A stretch of 64,000 nucleotides of DNA from Parietaria judaica (Eukaryota; Streptophyta; Magnoliopsida; Rosales; Urticaceae): assembly GCA_954871525.1 (NCBI GenBank), contig OX940870.1, forward strand, positions 13,361,501-13,425,500, written 5' to 3'. Below are positions 35,258 through 48,173 of this stretch, piece after piece (position 1 is the first letter of the stretch; every line of letters starts with the position of its first letter). The position numbers and the translations under genes were made by a program. A model generated the notes under the pieces. The model saw nothing but the letters and a program-made list of their open reading frames with translations. It searched no databases and was not told the DNA's origin.

Positions 35258-36470
35258 TTGGCCCCAGACCGTTCCAAAGCAGTGAACAAGGAGGTCGAAA
35301 AGCTCCTCAAGACGGGATCGATCCGCGAGGTGAAATACCCAGACTGGCTGGCCAACACAGTGGTAGTCAAAAAGAAGAGCGGAAAATGGAGGGTATGCAT
35401 CGATTTCACCGACATAAACAAGGCATGTCCTAAAGACGGTTTCCCGCTCCCGCACATCGACAGACTTGTCGAAGCAACGTGTGGGCACGAGCTGCTTTCC
35501 TTTATGGATGCCTTTTCCGGTTATAATGAAATCCTGATGAATCCTGACGACCAAGAAAAAATCTCGTTTATAACTGAACGAGGAATCTACTGCTACAAGG
35601 TAATGCCCTTCGGACTAAAGAACGCGGGAGGAACCTACCAACGGCTCGTGAACAAAATGTTCTCGGAATATCTCGGAAAGACCATGGAAGTCTACATAGA
35701 CGACATGTTGGTAAAATCCAAACACTCGAAGGATCACATCGCACACCTCAAACAATGCTTTGAGATGCTAAAGAAGTACCAAATGAAGCTGAACCCTTCA
35801 AAGTGTTCGTTCGGGGTGTCGTCGGGAAAATTCCTCGGTTACCTCGTCACACAGCGTGGCATCGAGGCAAACCCAGACCAAATAAACGCCCTGCTGAAAA
35901 TGTCTTCTCCACGCAGCGTGAAAGAGGTTCAACGGCTCACAGGGCGGATCGCGGCATTAAACTGATTCATATCGAGATCGACCGAAAAATGCCTTCCTTT
36001 CTACAAAATGCTGAAAGGAAACAAAAAAAATTCGAATGGACGGACGAATGAAAACAAGCCTTCCAGGAGCTAAAGAATTATTTGTCCACCCCGCCGATAC
36101 TGGTCAGCCCGATCACCGGTGAACCACTCCTAATCTACCTCGCAGTAACAACCCACGCTGTAAGTAGTGTTCTCGTCAAGGAAGACCGAGGTGATCAGAG
36201 GCCTATCTTCTACACCAGCAAGTCACTAGAAGACGCAGAAACTAGATATCCCACCATGGAAAAGGTGGCATTCGCCCTCGTCACCGCGGCAAGAAAACTA
36301 AGGCCGTATTTCCAGGCACACACCATCATGGTAATGACGCTACAGCCACTACGATCGGTGCTACACAGCCCAAACCAGTCCGGAAGGCTAACGAAGTGGG
36401 CAGTGGAACTCAGCGAGTTTTACATCGAATACAAAATAAGAACATGCGCTAAATCGCAAGTCTTAGCTGA
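35258..36470 (+). pseudogene. Tat copy 1 reverse transcriptase and RNase H
   Basis: Reverse transcriptase with WLANTVVVKKKSGKWRVCID, FPLPHIDRLV, FMDAFSGYNEI, MPFGLKNAGGTYQRLV and the catalytic YIDD (MEVYIDDMLVKSK, about 35691). A TGA at 35963 (IAALN*) and a frame change near 36030 break it. The retroviral-type RNase H continues in another frame from 36082 (PLLIYLAVTTHAVSSVLV, FYTSKSLEDAETRYPTMEK). Confidence 0.92.
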
Positions 36471-36499
36471 CTTCTTTGTGGAACTAAACACCGGAAGAC

Positions 36500-36900
36500 C
36501 AGAAGACGAGTCCGGAGACGAGACATGGACACTGAAAGTGGATGGTTGCTCCAACCAGAACGGGTCAGGAGTAGGAATTCACCTCGTCACTCCAAGCGGC
36601 GAGGTGATCGAGCAATCATTCCGCCTCAAGTTCAAGGCCTCAAATAATGAAGCCGAATACGAAGCCCTGATCGCCGGCCTCAAGCTGGCACGAGCAGTGG
36701 GGGCACGGAATATCAAAGCTTACTCTGACTCGAAGTTGGTAACAAGACAGATAGCCGGAGAGTACGAAGCAAAAGATCAAAGGATGAACGCCTACCTGAC
36801 CGTAGTGAACCAAATGATCAAAACATTTGAGAAAGTCGAGGTAGACCAGATCCCAAGGAGCGAGAACGCGCAAGCCGATGCGCTAGCGGGATTGGCGTCC
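36500..36900 (+). pseudogene. Tat copy 1 second (archaeal-type) RNase H
   Basis: Same frame as the preceding RNase H. It reads TLKVDGCSNQNGSGVGIHLV, NNEAEYEALIAGLKLARAVG, YSDSKLVTRQIAGEY and IPRSENAQADALAGLAS. This gives the D, E, D and D catalytic residues of a type I RNase H related to archaeal enzymes. A second RNase H domain of this type between the first one and the integrase is an established trait of the plant Tat lineage. Confidence 0.85.
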
Positions 36901-37089
36901 ACCTCAGATCTCGAAGTAAAACGCATCATCCCAGTAGAGACGATAGACACACCAAGCATTGACTTGACGATGCACAACATCGAGCTCGGCCCGGAAGACT
37001 GGAGAACCCCAGTAATCAAATTTCTACGAGGTGATGAAACACCTTGGGATCGACAAGAGGCCAGAAAACTGAGGGCCAAAAGCTCGAGG

Positions 37090-38238
37090 TTCTGCCTAAT
37101 AAATGACACGCTCTACAAACGAAGTTTCAGCGGGCCATACCTCAAGTGCCTAGGGAATGACGAAGCGAAAGATGCCATCCACGAGGTGTACCAAGGAAGC
37201 TACGGAAACCACTCCGAAGGAAGATCCTTAGCTAACAAAATCAAAAGGCAAGGATTCTTCTGGCCTATCATACTAAAGGACAGCGAACTGCATGTCCGAA
37301 AATACGACGCGTGCCAAAAGCACGCGCCCACCATCAGACAACCCGCACTAAAGTTGTCTTCAGTCACGGTACCATACCCATTCATAAAATGGTCAATGGA
37401 CATCGTCGGACCAATGCCGGCGGCCAAAGGACTAACAAGGTTCCTACTGATAGCAACCGACTACTTTACGAAGTGGGTGGAAGCCAAAGCATACGCACAC
37501 ATAAAAGCGTAGACACTGAAAATTTCATATGGAAAAATATAATCTGCAGATATGGCCTCCCGAAGGAGATCATCGCGGACAACGGACCGCAGTTCATCTC
37601 GAGCAGATTCAAAAAAATTTGCGCCACACAAGGAATATTTCTTAACACCTCGACCCCAATATACCCACAAGGGAACGGACACTCCGAAGTGGCAAACCGA
37701 ACAATAATCGACGGGATCAAAAAGAGGTTAGATAGTAAGAAAGGAAGGTGGCCCGAGGAACTAAACGGAGTACTCTGGGCATACCGAACCACACCTCGCC
37801 GGGCTACCAGAGAAACACCCTTCGCGCTGGTATACGGATCCGAAGCAATGGTACCAGCCGAGGCAGAATCTCTGAGCCTAAGACGAGAATTTTGCCCGGA
37901 TAAACCGGATGAAAACGAAGAAATGCTAAAAGATCAACTCGACTACATCGAAGAACGAAGAGAAAGGGCTTTGAGCAAGATCATAAATTACCAAAGGGTA
38001 ATAGAAAGATACTACAACTCAAAAGTTCAGCCTCGTTCGTTCAAAGTAGGAGACTTGGTGCTCCGCAAGGTGTTCCAAAACACCTCGGAATTAAACGCTT
38101 GAAAACTGGGGATAAACTGGGAAGGACCGTACATCGTGTCTAAAATAGTAAAGCCCGGTGTGTACAGACTGATCAATTTGGACGGACTAAAAGTCCTCCG
38201 AAGTTGGAATACCCAACACCTAAAAAGATATTACTCTT
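37090..38238 (+). pseudogene. Tat copy 1 integrase (frameshifted)
   Basis: The zinc-binding part is recognisable (EVYQGSYGNHSEGRSLANK, FFWPI, KYDACQKHAP). The core begins KWSMDIVGPMPAAKG. The frame ends at TAG 37510, but homology continues in a shifted frame (ENFIWKNIICRYGLPKEI, IADNGPQFISSRF, PIYPQGNGHSEVANRTI) and supplies the second D and the E. A further TGA at 38100 precedes the C-terminal NWEGPYIVSKIVKPGVYRL and NTQHLKRYYS. Copy 2 lacks the integrase entirely. Confidence 0.92.
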
Positions 38239-38364
38239 AAAAGAACAAATATCACCTCGAACTACGTAGCGGCTTGATCCCGGTAAACTCGGGTACGTAG
38301 GCAGCCTCCCGTAGGCACAGCCCGACTCCTCCTAATCCCAATAAATCACTTCGGTCAAATCCTA

Positions 38365-40300
38365 TTCTTCCTTGCAACGTCGGTCTGAAGCAACGACACC
38401 TCATCCTGCAAGGCACGGCACCTATTGCGCTCCTCCGAAACTTAAGCCTGCAACTTTTCGGCCGTCTCCTTCTGGAAGTCGGCATCCAGCCTCGACGAGT
38501 ATAGGCAGTCCTCGGCCTTGCGGAGCTTCCCCTGGGCATCTCGCACCTCCTTCTCCCGCGCTGCGAGCTGGATCTCGGCCTCCTGCAGGCGCCCGCTAGG
38601 TCTGGCCTCTTTTAGCTCAAGCTTCACAGCCGCGATGCTCTTCTCATAAGCGAGAACCATCTCGTTCATCGCAGTCAAAAACTGTAAACAGTGAATACGA
38701 GGTGAGAAACACCTTGGCAAATTAATATCCCCGTCAAAACGCGGAAATTACCTTCACCCTGTTGTGTGCTGCCTTCTCGTACTCCTTCCCGTGCGACAAA
38801 GAAAGCACGTCAAGAGGATGCCCCCGTCGGGCAGAACTTGCCACGAAACGAGAGGACGCCCGAGGAGAGTCGACAAGGGAGTGGGAGCTCGCAAATTCAA
38901 TGGAGATGGTTTGAACGCCTGCGCGATCCCCCGATCCAGAACGGCTGCTACTCCCCTCCCGAACCGCTGGGGCCTTCTACTTCTCGTCCTGCTGGCGAAG
39001 GGACGCGACGTACCCCTGAGGGTTTGACCTCGTGCGAGGAGACTGACGCTCCGGAACGACCCTGCCTCTCTTAGGAGGGACAACATTCACCTCGGCACGC
39101 TCGGGGGAGCGGTCACATTTCTCTTGGCGGGTCACGGCACCCTCCGACGATTTCGCAACGACGGCCTCCCCCTCAATGCCCGCTCCAGGACGCGCCTCGG
39201 CATTAGGCGCCACCTCGCCCTCCACCTTAGCCCGCGCGAGACGACTGAGCCTCCTGCGCCTTTGCCACCAAAGATTCCAACGGAGCGTCTTCGGGAGTCT
39301 CATCGGTCCCAGAAGATACGTGGTGGACAAGGAGAGGAGGGTCCTTACGGCGATCCGGCGACGAGGGCTGACTGCTCAAAGATTTCATGGACTCTTCAGG
39401 CGCTGCGAGACAAAGAAAACGAGGTAAGACAGACACCTCGACTAATCCGGATGATAAACACCCGCGAGGCAAAGAAAAAACATACCGACAGTGGATAGAG
39501 GAGGGGCTGAAATAACTCGGCCTACGTCGTTCCGATGCCTCCAATAACCGGAACTTCGGATCCGACTGGTCGGGAACTCACTCCAATTCACGCCGCCCTT
39601 CGGAATCAGCACCTTCTTGAGGCCTCGGAATCTTGAATCAGCCTCCGGAACGGAAATCCTAGTCGCTAAAGAGCAAGAAATATTAGCAAGAAAAATTCCG
39701 AAGTCAGGCCAAGAGAACAAAAAAACATAAAACACGGGGAAATATAAAAATAATTCCTCAAAGCCAACCCGGGCCGAAACTCCATCTCGGAGGAATTTCC
39801 GCGTCACTACGGGTATCACAAAAAAAGAAAAAACGCTCAATCCAACTTCCACGCACGTCGGGGGTTCCATTAAGGATCTTCCCCGACCTCCCATTCAGAA
39901 AAAACCTTCCCGTGGACTTCCCGGCCCCCTTGGGAAAGTAGAGACGAACAAGGTCATCCGCAGTGAGAACGACCATGTTCTCTCGAGCCATAACCCCCAA
40001 TGCAACGAGGTTCCGGTAGGCGTTGGGAACCAGCTGGCCTGGAGCCAGATCCAAGCGCAGGAGGAACTCGACAACCACATCGGGAAGCAGAAGCTCGATT
40101 CCGGCTTCAAAAGAAGATTCGTAGAAGCCAGACCACCCAGGCTTCTCATCAAAAATGCGATCCGCCGGCCCCGGGGCCTCCGTTTCGATGAAATCGGGAA
40201 CGTTGTACAACGTTCGAAGATCCCGGAGGTACGCCGGAGTGACCACATAGAGTGCATCGTCTCCAGCGACCGAATCGTTCCTCGAGCTCGAACCAGACAT
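38365..40300 (-). pseudogene. Tat copy 1 antisense gene (broken)
   Basis: It lies opposite to gag-pol, between integrase and 3' LTR. ATG at 40300-40298 (MSGSSSRNDSVAGDD). Exon 1 runs to about 39810. The next exons, judged by splice sites and by alignment with copy 2, are 39486-39665, 38752-39402 and 38681 downward. The exon 1 product has FIETEAPGPADRIFDEKPGW, SGFYESSFEAGIELLLPDV and APGQLVPNAYRNLVALGVMA, resembling the 'putative gypsy type transposon' domain. Exon 4 is a coiled coil. The copy is disabled: a frame change near 39230, a TAG at 38977, and a deletion of about 1.1 kb at 38365 that removes the end of exon 4 and exon 5. A TATA word TTTATAAA lies at 40361-40368. Confidence 0.8.
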
Positions 40301-43212
40301 TTTTGGTTTCTTGAAAGAGAGAGAAAAAGGAAAGATAAATGGAACGAAGGCAAAAATGGGTTTATAAAACCCTTACCTATTAACCACGATCTCCTTTCTC
40401 TCAAACGCACGATCTCCGAAGCCAAACAACGATGAAAATAACTGACGAGTTAATGGGTTTTAATAACCCCATCACGCCCAAAATCAGCGTGTCAGCTGGA
40501 CTCGAAGAACCACTTTTGACCATTGTCAAATCAGTCTCATGATTGGACCTTCGCTCTCAACGAAGAATCGAAGCCCAAATTCCACACGCAACCCCAATGG
40601 CATCGCGCCACCTGTCTAAGCCATGCACGAGGAAGGGTCTCGACCTAACTGAATCAGTTGCGATTCGAAATTGAAACAAATTTTTTGAGCTACGAAAAAT
40701 TTAAATCTCCCACTGGATATATTTCCTCATCGATCAATTATTTTCAAAAATAATGCATAGGAAAAATCAGGGAATAAAATTCTCGTGAAAACAAAGCAGG
40801 CCCTCACCGAACGACATAATAGTTCACCAAGTGACAATCACTTAATGAACTGGGGGGCTCACCGATGATGCTGGATTTCATCCCACGACCAAAAACGACA
40901 CCGTAATTCCAAGAACTACGTACATTCCTGAAAACGAAGTGCTCATACCAAGAATCTAAGGAAGATTGGGCTTCTAAACAATTCTGGAGGCCCAAAGAGC
41001 GGCCCAGCACCACGGGCCCATCAAGAGTCCACTCCGAAGCTTAGTCAACAAGAGCCAAGTCTCCTCGAAGACCAAGCCCACGAAGACCAGGCCCGCGAGG
41101 ACCAAGCAGCTCTTCCGAAGACTGAGCGACCCCAAAGAATAGGCGTGCTCTCCCTTTATTGACCAACCCAGAGTCTTCCACGTGGAAAGGGATCAAGTAT
41201 CACGTCGTCCAGATTTCACGCACGGTGACAAAAGGAGATGCAAAGAGATCTCTACTTAGTCTAACTAGCCGTTACTAGATTAGAGGAGATAGACGTTGTA
41301 AACTAGGCTATAAATAAAGCCTACAAAGTAACCAAACATACATTGAATTCGTTCTGCACTTTACACTAGCTTTTACTCTGTACTCACTTTGCTACAAATC
41401 AGATATACAAGTTCTTTATTATTGCTAAACCCTTTGCAAATTCTTCATCTCGTGACTTCATTCACCGAAGTGGATTTTATCTCGTAAAGTTAAGATCTAC
41501 CGTCATATTCATCATAAACAAAGTGCTATCACTTTGTGACAGTTGGTCGTGATTATTCACATCAACAGTTATATAACTAAACTAACCGCAGTGTAGTTAG
41601 TTAGATGTCAATGAAAAATTCAACGTTTTGAAGACATTGTGAAAAAGGATAAAGCTCCGGTTTTTTGTTTTAGGGCCCAGGCATATTTTCAGTATCTTTG
41701 TTCAAGCACAATTATTGAAAGCGCCTCGGGGACGTCGTAAAATAAAATAAGTCGCGGTTCCGACAAACAACAAGCGCGTTTCGTGAAGAGTTGTCGAAAG
41801 CGTGTGGTGTTATCAATTATTTGTACTAGTGTATAGTTATACATGTGGGTAAAGGTTAAACCATTTTGTGTTGCTGACGTCATCAGTGACATAAATAGAA
41901 AAAAAAACTAACGGAAAGATCGATGAAGTCTACCGATTCGCCAAAAAAATTACTTTAGTATTTTTTGTATAATTTTTTTAAGCTAACTATGTGGCACCAT
42001 TTTTAAATAACTTAAATAAATACCTTAAGTAAATAAAAAAAAACCAAACAAAATAAAACTGTGAAAAATAAAATATCATTATATACAAAATAATTAGTGC
42101 ATTTTTTCTTTTTAATTTGGACATTTAGCGTAATTTATAGATTTCAAACTTTTATGTTCTTCTTAACCCATTTATTTCGCTACTAATCATTAGAATACAC
42201 TATGTTTTTAAAATGATTAGTAGCGAAATAAATATTTTATATTTTTTTACTTTTACAATCATATATTTTTTACGTTGGAAGTTTTTCAATGTATTATTTT
42301 TCACAACTAAATTTTTCAATATTTATTATTTTACGTGTCAAAAAAAAATTCATCCATTAGGTCGATTTAGTTAATATACTTTGAATGTATCATTAAATTT
42401 CGAGTACGTACCACTTTCGTGTGACCGAATTTTATTAAGAGCACATTCAAAATTGTGAAGTTGACGCTTTCACAAAAGTTGGATTCCTAGAGGTTGAGTC
42501 GAGATGGACAACTCGAATTCCATACATCTGAAATGGTCATAAGCGTTTCGATCCTTTGAGAACCCTTTTGGAAGGGGAATAGTAGTTAGCAGAGTGAAAG
42601 AAGGTTGCTAAAGTTCAACCATTTCAAGGTCTAGTATAAATTCCAATGCTACTTATGTTAAGGATGACAATGTCAGAATTCTTAATCAACGCCCTTATTC
42701 TTCGGTTGAATTGGTGATGCGGGATTTAATGTGACTACATTCATTGTCTTGAAGACCACACAACCGTTCACGTTCCCAAGCCTCGCTTTGAAGACCGCAT
42801 CGACTTTAATATTTATAATTTCTATGTTCATGTATTCCTAGTTCCTATGTTCATGTATTTCAATTTACGTCCTAGTTCATGTATTGCCCGCACTATATAA
42901 GCATCACATGGTTGTCTTGTAAGAGTTAGTTTCTGATGAATGAAGATTTGAACTTTGAGTTCTTTCCCCAAAGTCGAGAGCCTCGTGAGCGAGCGTCGAG
43001 TTTGATGCCTATGAGTCGGTATTCATGCGTGAATCAACGGTGATTGGATGCCCGGAGTCTAGCTATTCGTGCGCGAATCAATAGGCAACAGAAGGTTCTT
43101 CGATCGGTATCCGTGCGCGAACCAACGATCAAGAACATCTATTCCTTTATTTTATCTTTTTGTATTTCCGCTGCATCAGTTTGGTATCAGAGCCTACGTC
43201 AAAATCTTGGTC

Positions 43213-43605
43213 ATGGCACCACAGGGGCGAGTCCTCGCGGACCAAATAGAGCAAGTTCTCGACGAGATAACTTAACGAGTGGCGACAATCTTTGGTCCGC
43301 AACAGCGAGGACAATGCTCGCGAGACAGATCTTCGCAAAGACATTCTCCGCAACAGCGAGAACGATGCTCGCGAGACTCGGTGACTCACATTTGGCCACA
43401 ATTTGTGTATTTGTTTGAGGAGTCTAAGTTCAAAGACCTCGCACACGATGAGCCAAGGTTTTACAGGTCTATATATGACGAGTTGGACTACGCTGAAGCC
43501 ATCTATGACGTCTATCACGAGCCCATCTATGAGAAAGTCTTGTATGATGTTGGGTACGTCAAATCCGTATATGACGAAGGAGAAATCAACGAGGAAAATG
43601 TTTAG
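43213..43605 (+). pseudogene. Short gag-like frame of the non-autonomous element
   Basis: ATG at 43213, 19 bp after the primer site (MAPQGRVLADQIEQVLDEIT), then a TAA at 43273 that looks like a mutated glutamine codon, and on in frame to TAG 43605. The second half has repeated Tyr/Asp/Glu motifs (YRSIYDELDYAEAIYDVY, YDVGYVKSVYDEGEINEE). It matches no family I know. Downstream frames to 44236 and again after the nested insert (47136-47400) contain repeated Pro-Arg-Gly motifs (LPRGHFVTDIS, CSPPRGYFL) and may be the rest of a long disordered protein. Confidence 0.5.
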
Positions 43606-44236
43606 AACGACAAGAGCATGTGTCTTGTTATTTGCGAACCACGTGCGCACCCAACGGAGAGGGTCGAGATTGCTTTGGTGCCGAGCAAGGCAACCGAGGA
43701 AACCGCACCGAGAATGCCGAATCAGCCCCTATCGATATCGAGTCTCCTAACTCAATCCAAACAGGAGGTAACAGAAGCCGAAGTGGGTTTTTTGTTGGTC
43801 CTTGAAAAACTACCCAATGAGCTACCCGACGAGGCATTTGACAAGCGACGCGGATAACCGACCAAGGATCTTGAGGATGAGCCACGCGATGAGCCGCCTG
43901 AAAAACTGCTCATACGTGCTAAGCAGGTCTGTCTTGACAAGCTCCCTAAGCCCTTTCACAAATCCTTCAGCGAGGGCGACAAAGATTACGCGAGGAACCT
44001 TCCTCGAAGACACCCCCTCGCGGATATCGCTTCGCTGAAACTTCCTCGTGGGCCCTCCCACGACGAACCTCCCTCGTCGAGCCTACCTTGCGAAACCCTC
44101 TTCGACAATACTTTCATCAAAAAACCCTACGCCAAAGTCGCATTCAACATCTTCAGCCCACCCATGTTCGACGTGCCTTTCGTCTCGAACCCTCCTCGTC
44201 AAATCTTCCTCAACAAACCTGACTCGAGGAACCGCC

Positions 44237-47130
44237 TGTTGGAAATCGGTGGTATTAGTCCGACTTCCATACCACGATAATAGCCTTCGAGGCGTCCTCG
44301 TAACATTTAAAAACTTATTTTAAAGCGGAAAACTTGTTACCGGACCGACGACACGGATATCGGGTAATGACCATTTTGTTTAAGACCCGATAAATATTTC
44401 GAATCATATATTTCATAATCATTATTAATAATCTAGTAGAATAGGAAATAAATAGAAAGCAGTAAATGGTTGCATTTATTGACCCAATGTATAAGGTTGT
44501 ACCTCAAAGACGATTCCGGCTGCGCGTTCTGACTTGGGCAGGGCTCCGCCGATGCTGAGGGAAGCTCCGTCGCAAAATTTAACTGACGGTTCTTTTAAAG
44601 CTACCGGAGAAACATATCTCCTAAGCCGAACCAGAAGAGAGATTAGAAGCAGAAAACTCGCAGACCCTAGAGAGAGAGGGAGAGCTCAAATTTTTTGCTG
44701 TGGGGAAGGTGTGTATAAAAATATGTAGAATTAGCCTTCTATTTAAAGGCTCAAGCTGTAACCAATTTGGAGATTTTCCCTCCCTTTATTCGAATTTTAT
44801 TAATTAAATTTAATTTAGTATTTCACTCCAATAGTCCAGATTTAATCTCATCTAAATCCAATGGATATAATTAATCAAGGATTTAATTAAATAACAATAC
44901 ATGATAAGATCAAAATATTTAATCTTATTATCATATTAATTAAATTCGAATTCTATATAACATAATAAAATTTGAATTTATTTATTATTATCTAGATCCA
45001 GTGGTAAAAAATAAATCTTAAACCAATCCAATGGATCAAATCAATTAGGGATAAAATCAAATGCCCTAGGGTTTCACTGAAACCCTAATTCGAATTCTTA
45101 TCCTCTTCATTATTCGAATTATATATTGTATAAAATATAATATTAATTAATTTCTAATCCGGTGGTAAAGATTAAATCTCAAAACCGATCTAACGGACAC
45201 AATTAATTAAGCAAATTCGAAATACCTAAACTTGGTCACTAAGCTTCAATTTCGAATTACATTTAGGGTTCAAATCAATTATCTCAATCCAACTGTTAAT
45301 ATTAAATGATAACGTATCCAATGGATTAAATTGATTTTAGGGTTGTGCCAAAATACCAAAATATTAGGTACTTATGCCGCAAATATAAAATATCTAATTC
45401 TCACTATTCGAATTAGCTAGGGTTTGTATTTACCAAACCCTAATTTGAATTTACACATATATGAATATATAAATATATATTTTTATTTATTAATATAAAT
45501 CTTTTAATTATTAATTGATTATTAATTAGATAATAATAATTAAATCCAAATAGTTAAATTATATTAATAAAACCTTATCTCAATATCACACATTAAATTT
45601 CATGGTGCAACATCATCATTTAAATTCGTGACATGTGATTTAATTTCATAGTTTATCTAATCGAGTCATAAACTTAGAAAATCCATAAATCACAAACCGT
45701 AAGTCTGAATGACTTGGTTCAAAAAGAAAAGTTGCTTAGAATTTAATTTACAAAAACATGGTGCTGTTAGAAAATCTAAATTCTAACTTTCTTTTTATCA
45801 GTTAATTCCGTGTACCAAAATATGGTACCTTTGCCACGCTGACGATAAAACTATCTGACGTCTGACACAGACCTGTCAGTTTTATAAGTCGAGCCAAATG
45901 ATTAAACTTATCCAGACTGTATTTTAATCGCGTACGTATCATCCGTTACGGAGCTATCCTGGGGACCATGGACCCGTATCACTTAAGCTCCAACGAACTG
46001 CTAGTTGTTCGTCAAACCTCGAAGTGATTCCACTATAGACCCGAGGCTGCACTCTTTAGTTATACGGTATATATTATTCCCTTATAACAGCAGGGTTTCC
46101 ATTGATACAATCAAATTCGGGTTACTGTCCTTTCACTTGATGACTCACATAAGAGCAGGCGGTTTTTACCGTAATGCCCCTCATTGCATTTTCCTCCTTG
46201 ACTCAGTCATTAATATGATGAGCAACCCACTTATGATTTCGATTCATAAGTTACGCACGGGTACCTCTCACTTCACACCACTGACAACCAAGGGAATCAT
46301 CATGACTCTAAAGAGAGCTGTGTGATGCCCATGTCTATGATCAAGCTATCCTTACTATTGAATATGATGTTCCCAAAATAATATTGTTGGGAACAGCGAT
46401 TATATCTTGTGTTCTTTAACGGTTAAATCAAAGAACAATCAAGCCAGTAGCTCGGACTCATGATCACTCAGAACTTAGAACTAATATCCATTTGATCATC
46501 ATTTTGTGACTCAACTTCAAGTTATCAGTGACGGTCTTATATGATAACTTCTTGAGTTTAAGTCAGGTCCAGTCCAGTATGAAGACGCTTCATACTTAAT
46601 GCACTTCTAGTGAGTGTGACACACACATAATCCAGAATAGGATTGTCACTTAGTCACATTAATGACCTTACACGATTAATGGGCTCCCACCCAGTTAATC
46701 AGGTCACAGACATTTTAAGTTCATTTATTATGATTATTAATTCTTCCTCACATCGATTCTGTTGTGATAATAATAGCATAATTGCATCCTTAATGCACTT
46801 CTAGTGAGTGTGACACACACATAATCCAGAATAGGATTGTCACTTAGTCACATTAATGACCTTACACGATTAATGGGCTCCCACCCAGTTAATCAGGTCA
46901 CAGACATTTTAAGTTCATTTATTATGATTATTAATTCTTCCTCACATCGACTCTGTTATGATAATAATAGCATAATTGCATCCTTTATGAACTAACGAAT
47001 CAAACATTCTATTTTACTCTACCAGAAACTATCATAATATTAACATAATAAGTATCATCTTTATTCAACGACTTGTCATAATCTTTTACAAATGGATAAA
47101 TATCTTGTTTAAGGACACATATGTCCAACA
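44237..47130 (-). mobile_element. Solo long LTR, 2894 bp (minus orientation), nested
   Basis: Starts TGTTGGAAATCGGTGG, ends ATATGTCCAACA, with TSD CCGCC (44232-44236, 47131-47135). Same family as 11202-14155 and 60185-62633, in opposite orientation. It contains an internal tandem duplication of about 190 bp (the phrase CTTCTAGTGAGTGTGACAC at 46606 and 46798). A 106-codon open stretch at 46005-46325 crosses conserved noncoding LTR sequence and is judged to be chance. Confidence 0.9.
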
Positions 47131-48173
47131 CCGCCATGGAGGAACCTTCTTCGACATACCTCATGTAATAGTTGACGACACTTTCCTCGAAGAACCAGCC
47201 TCGAGGACCCTTCCTCGCAACCACTCCATCGCTGACATTTCACCGTGGGCACTTCCTCGCGGCCACTTCGTCACTGACATTTCCTCGTGTTCACCCCCTC
47301 GCGGATACTTCCTCGGGGAACCAAACTCAACGAGAAGCCCTCGACGAGACTTCATCGTCAAACCTTCCCAGCGAGGTAATTAACAAACAACACGTCGAGC
47401 CAGCGAAGGAACTACTAGACGAGCTACGTGGCCAACCTCCCGACAAGCGACCCAACGTGTTCGCCGAGAATTTCAGCCATGATAAGCCGCTGGAACCACC
47501 CAACGAAGCGCTTATGAATTCGAGGACGAATTCTCTCCGACCCGGTGAGAATGATGCTGGATTTAATGTGACTACATTCATCGTCTTGAAGACCGCACAA
47601 CCGTTCACGTTCCCAAGCCTCGCTTTGAAGACCGCATCGACTTTAATATTTATAATTTCTATGTTCATGTATTCCTAGTTCCTATGTTCATGTATTTCAA
47701 TTTACGTCCTAGTATGTATTGCTTGCACTATATAAGCATCACATGGTTGTCTTGTAAGAATTAGTTTTTTATGAATGAAGATTTGAACTTTGAGTTCTTT
47801 CCCCAAAATCGAGAGCCTCATAAGCGAGCGTCGAGTTTGATGCCTAAGAGCCGGTATTCGTGCGCGAATCAACGATCAAGAACATCTATCCCTTTATTTT
47901 ATCTTTTGTGTATTTCCGCTGCATCAATTGGTCACTTTGATTGCGGCGTTTGGCAAAAAATCAAACGTGTTCTTCGAATTGAACTACATATATAATTATA
48001 TATTCACTAATTGCTCTAGTTAACTTAGATATATTATGCTCTCCAAAAATATTTGAAGTATGGAATAGAAAACATATCTTCTTCAATAGTTAATGTAGAA
48101 AGGAATAGAAGAAAGACGGAAAACGACTTGTCGGGGTGAAAATCGTACAACAATTGATTTTCAGTTTTATGAA

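Larger units (their letters stand above)
32216..41567 (+). mobile_element. Ty3/gypsy Tat-type retrotransposon, copy 1, 9352 bp
   Basis: TSD GTTAT at 32211-32215 and 41568-41572; the empty site is in unit 1 (GCGGTTATATAACTAAAC near 14803). LTRs are 32216-32922 (707 bp) and about 40863-41567 (705 bp), with roughly 16 substitutions between them by eye, so the insertion is fairly recent. A TATA box GCTATAAATAAAG lies in each LTR (near 32662). TGGCGCC and GTCTGTGGG directly follow the 5' LTR, the primer-site word seen in Tat/Athila-group elements. The polypurine tract ACTGGGGGGCTCAC precedes the 3' LTR. Gag-pol lies on the plus strand and an antisense gene at 38365-40300. Two RNase H domains mark the Tat lineage. 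All genes are broken. Confidence 0.95.
16151..42714 (+). repeat. SKP1 segmental duplication, unit 2 (interrupted)
   Basis: The unit 2 sequence is present as four pieces: 16151-19207, 32068-32215, 41568-42714 and the flank that continues as unit 3 at 47927. Three insertions with TSDs separate them. Joined, the pieces parallel unit 1 (for example the CTCGGGGACGTCGTAAAA region at 14968 and 41726, and GAGTGAAAGAAGGTTGCTA at 16033 and 42592). The stretch 16570-17460, upstream of the gene, is AT-rich and partly unique to this unit. I see no gene in it. Confidence 0.85.
42715..47926 (+). mobile_element. Non-autonomous LTR retrotransposon with nested solo LTR
   Basis: TSD ATTGG at 42710-42714 and 47927-47931. 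LTRs are 42715-43178 (464 bp) and 47552-47926 (375 bp), with ends TGATGC...GCATCA. The 3' LTR lacks about 85 bp between repeats of TGCGCGAATCAA, probably by slippage or recombination. A TATA box CACTATATAAGC lies near 42892. The primer-binding site TGGTATCAGAGCC (43182-43194) matches the initiator tRNA-Met type. Without the nested copy (44237-47130 plus TSD) the element is about 2.3 kb. The interior has no protease, reverse transcriptase or integrase, so it depends on another element's enzymes. Confidence 0.9.

Noticed and set aside
42890..43180. tRNA gene near the primer-binding site
   Set aside because: TGGTATCAGAGCC is only the complement of a tRNA 3' end used for priming; no cloverleaf is present.
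46005..46325. 106-codon frame in the long LTR
   Set aside because: Other copies of the LTR have stops or indels in this stretch; it is conserved noncoding LTR sequence.
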